A stretch of 6,665 nt of DNA from Pseudomonadota bacterium (GTDB lineage: Bacteria > Pseudomonadota > Alphaproteobacteria > Rhizobiales > Rhizobiaceae), in NCBI GenBank assembly GCA_023433855.1, contig JAEYTV010000036.1:1-6665 (forward strand), written 5' to 3'. The position numbers and the translations under genes were made by a program. The notes under the pieces are model-generated. The model made no database searches. It was not told the DNA's origin and worked only from the letters and a program-made list of their open reading frames with translations. Position 1 is the stretch's first letter, and each line of letters begins with the position of its first letter. Shown here piece by piece: positions 5,912 to 6,665 of this stretch.

Positions 5912-6658
5912 ATGAACACCGTTCTCGTCACAGGCTGCTCGTCGGGCTTTGGAATGAATATCGCCCGGCATTTTCTTGAACGCGGCTGGAAGGTCGTTGC
6001 AACCATGCGGACCCCTGACAAAGGTCTGCTTCCTGCCAGCGATCACCTTCGTATCCTTCCACTGGATGTGACGGACGATGACAGCGTCGCTGCTGCGGTC
6101 GAAGCGGCGGGGCCGGTCGACGTCCTTGTCAACAATGCCGGCATCGGCTGGATGAGCGCTTTCGAAGGTACCCCCATAAGCCTCGCGAGCGATCTGTTCC
6201 AGACCAACACGATCGGTTTGATGCGCGTGACCCAGGCAATCCTGCCCGGGATGCGCGAAAACGGAGGGGGAGTTATCATCAATGTGAGCTCGGCGGTGAC
6301 GCTTCGAGCGCTTCCGCTTCTGTCGGTGTACACGGCGACGAAGGCGGCTGTGAACGCCTTCGCAGCGTCCTTGGCGATCGAGCTCGAACCGTTCGGCATC
6401 AAGGTCCGGACAGTGCTTCCGGGGTCTGCTCCCGGCACCAGCTTCGGCTCCTCGGCCCGGTCGAAGATCGAGAAACTGGGCGGCTTCCATCCGGCTTATG
6501 CGGACTTCACCAACGAGGTGATCGCCAGGCATCAGCAGAATGCCGGTCCTAAAACGCAGACGTCCGACGTCGTCGAAGCCGTCTGGCGGGCGGCGACAGA
6601 TGCTGATTGCCCGGTGGTCCAGCCGGCCGGCGCAGACGCTGTCGCCTGGGCGGCCTGA
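5912..6658 (+). CDS. SDR-family oxidoreductase (classical type)
   Basis: This 248-residue enzyme is predicted to be a cytoplasmic NAD(P)-dependent dehydrogenase or reductase. It shows the dinucleotide motif TGCSSGFG at 7-14, R33 after the second strand (VVATMRTP; a basic residue that favours NADPH), D52 in LDVTD and NNAG at 74-77. The catalytic tetrad is N99, a serine at 126/127 in NVSS, Y140 and K144 (YTATK). The Ser-Tyr spacing of 13-14 residues is classical, unlike the longer spacing in the other SDR gene of this window. The C-terminal part, with VLPGSAPGTSFG and a closing PAGADAV segment, is full length for this subgroup, so the gene is complete. The two SDRs share only family motifs and are not a recent duplication. 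The ATG at 5912 has AAGGAG 5 bases upstream. It is probably controlled by the divergent AraC gene. The substrate is unknown. Confidence 0.93.
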   Translation: MNTVLVTGCSSGFGMNIARHFLERGWKVVATMRTPDKGLLPASDHLRILPLDVTDDDSVAAAVEAAGPVDVLVNNAGIGWMSAFEGTPISLASDLFQTNTIGLMRVTQAILPGMRENGGGVIINVSSAVTLRALPLLSVYTATKAAVNAFAASLAIELEPFGIKVRTVLPGSAPGTSFGSSARSKIEKLGGFHPAYADFTNEVIARHQQNAGPKTQTSDVVEAVWRAATDADCPVVQPAGADAVAWAA

Positions 6659-6665
6659 CCTTAAT

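Noticed and set aside
5885..6532. Minus-strand open frame (215 codons) opposite the second SDR
   Set aside because: No motif is present, while the opposite strand has a complete SDR with its catalytic residues.
3056..6658. The two SDR genes as a recent tandem duplication
   Set aside because: They share only the general SDR motifs. Ser-Tyr spacing, C-termini and most of the sequence differ.

Overview
The window looks like chromosomal or large-replicon DNA from a GC-rich alphaproteobacterium, most probably in or near the Rhizobiaceae. The basis is indirect: strong G/C bias at third codon positions, and a dense mix of ABC exporter, SDR oxidoreductase and small regulator genes typical of that group. 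I could not run a taxonomic search. There are eight protein-coding genes (seven complete, one cut by the left edge). I see no tRNA, rRNA, CRISPR array, insertion sequence or phage gene.

Layout. Positions 1-1281 (+) hold the C-terminal three quarters of a fused permease/ATPase ABC exporter, followed 10 bases after its stop by a GC-rich hairpin. Positions 1416-2225 (+) encode a class I SAM-dependent methyltransferase. After a convergent gap comes a TetR-family repressor (2360-2989, -), which starts at TTG and diverges from an SDR oxidoreductase (3056-3775, +). Downstream of that SDR is a 124-base gap with a perfect 29-base inverted repeat (3845-3873). A SnoaL/NTF2-like small protein (3900-4310, +) follows, and its 3' end overlaps that of a convergent MarR-family regulator (4296-4763, -). 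An AraC-family regulator with a cupin-type sensor domain (4884-5819, -) then diverges from a second SDR oxidoreductase (5912-6658, +), and the window ends 7 bases after that gene.

How the genes may work together. From 2360 onward the arrangement is modular: TetR with SDR, SnoaL-like with MarR, and AraC with SDR. Each enzyme-like gene sits beside a local regulator from a different family. The natural reading is several small, ligand-responsive units that reduce or oxidise carbonyl or alcohol compounds, but substrates cannot be read from the sequence. The ABC exporter and the methyltransferase appear to be separate units.

I do not see a clearly novel multi-gene system. The best non-coding signal is the perfect inverted repeat upstream of the SnoaL-like gene, which looks like an operator. 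The next best are the AT-rich divergent promoter regions of the two SDR/regulator pairs.
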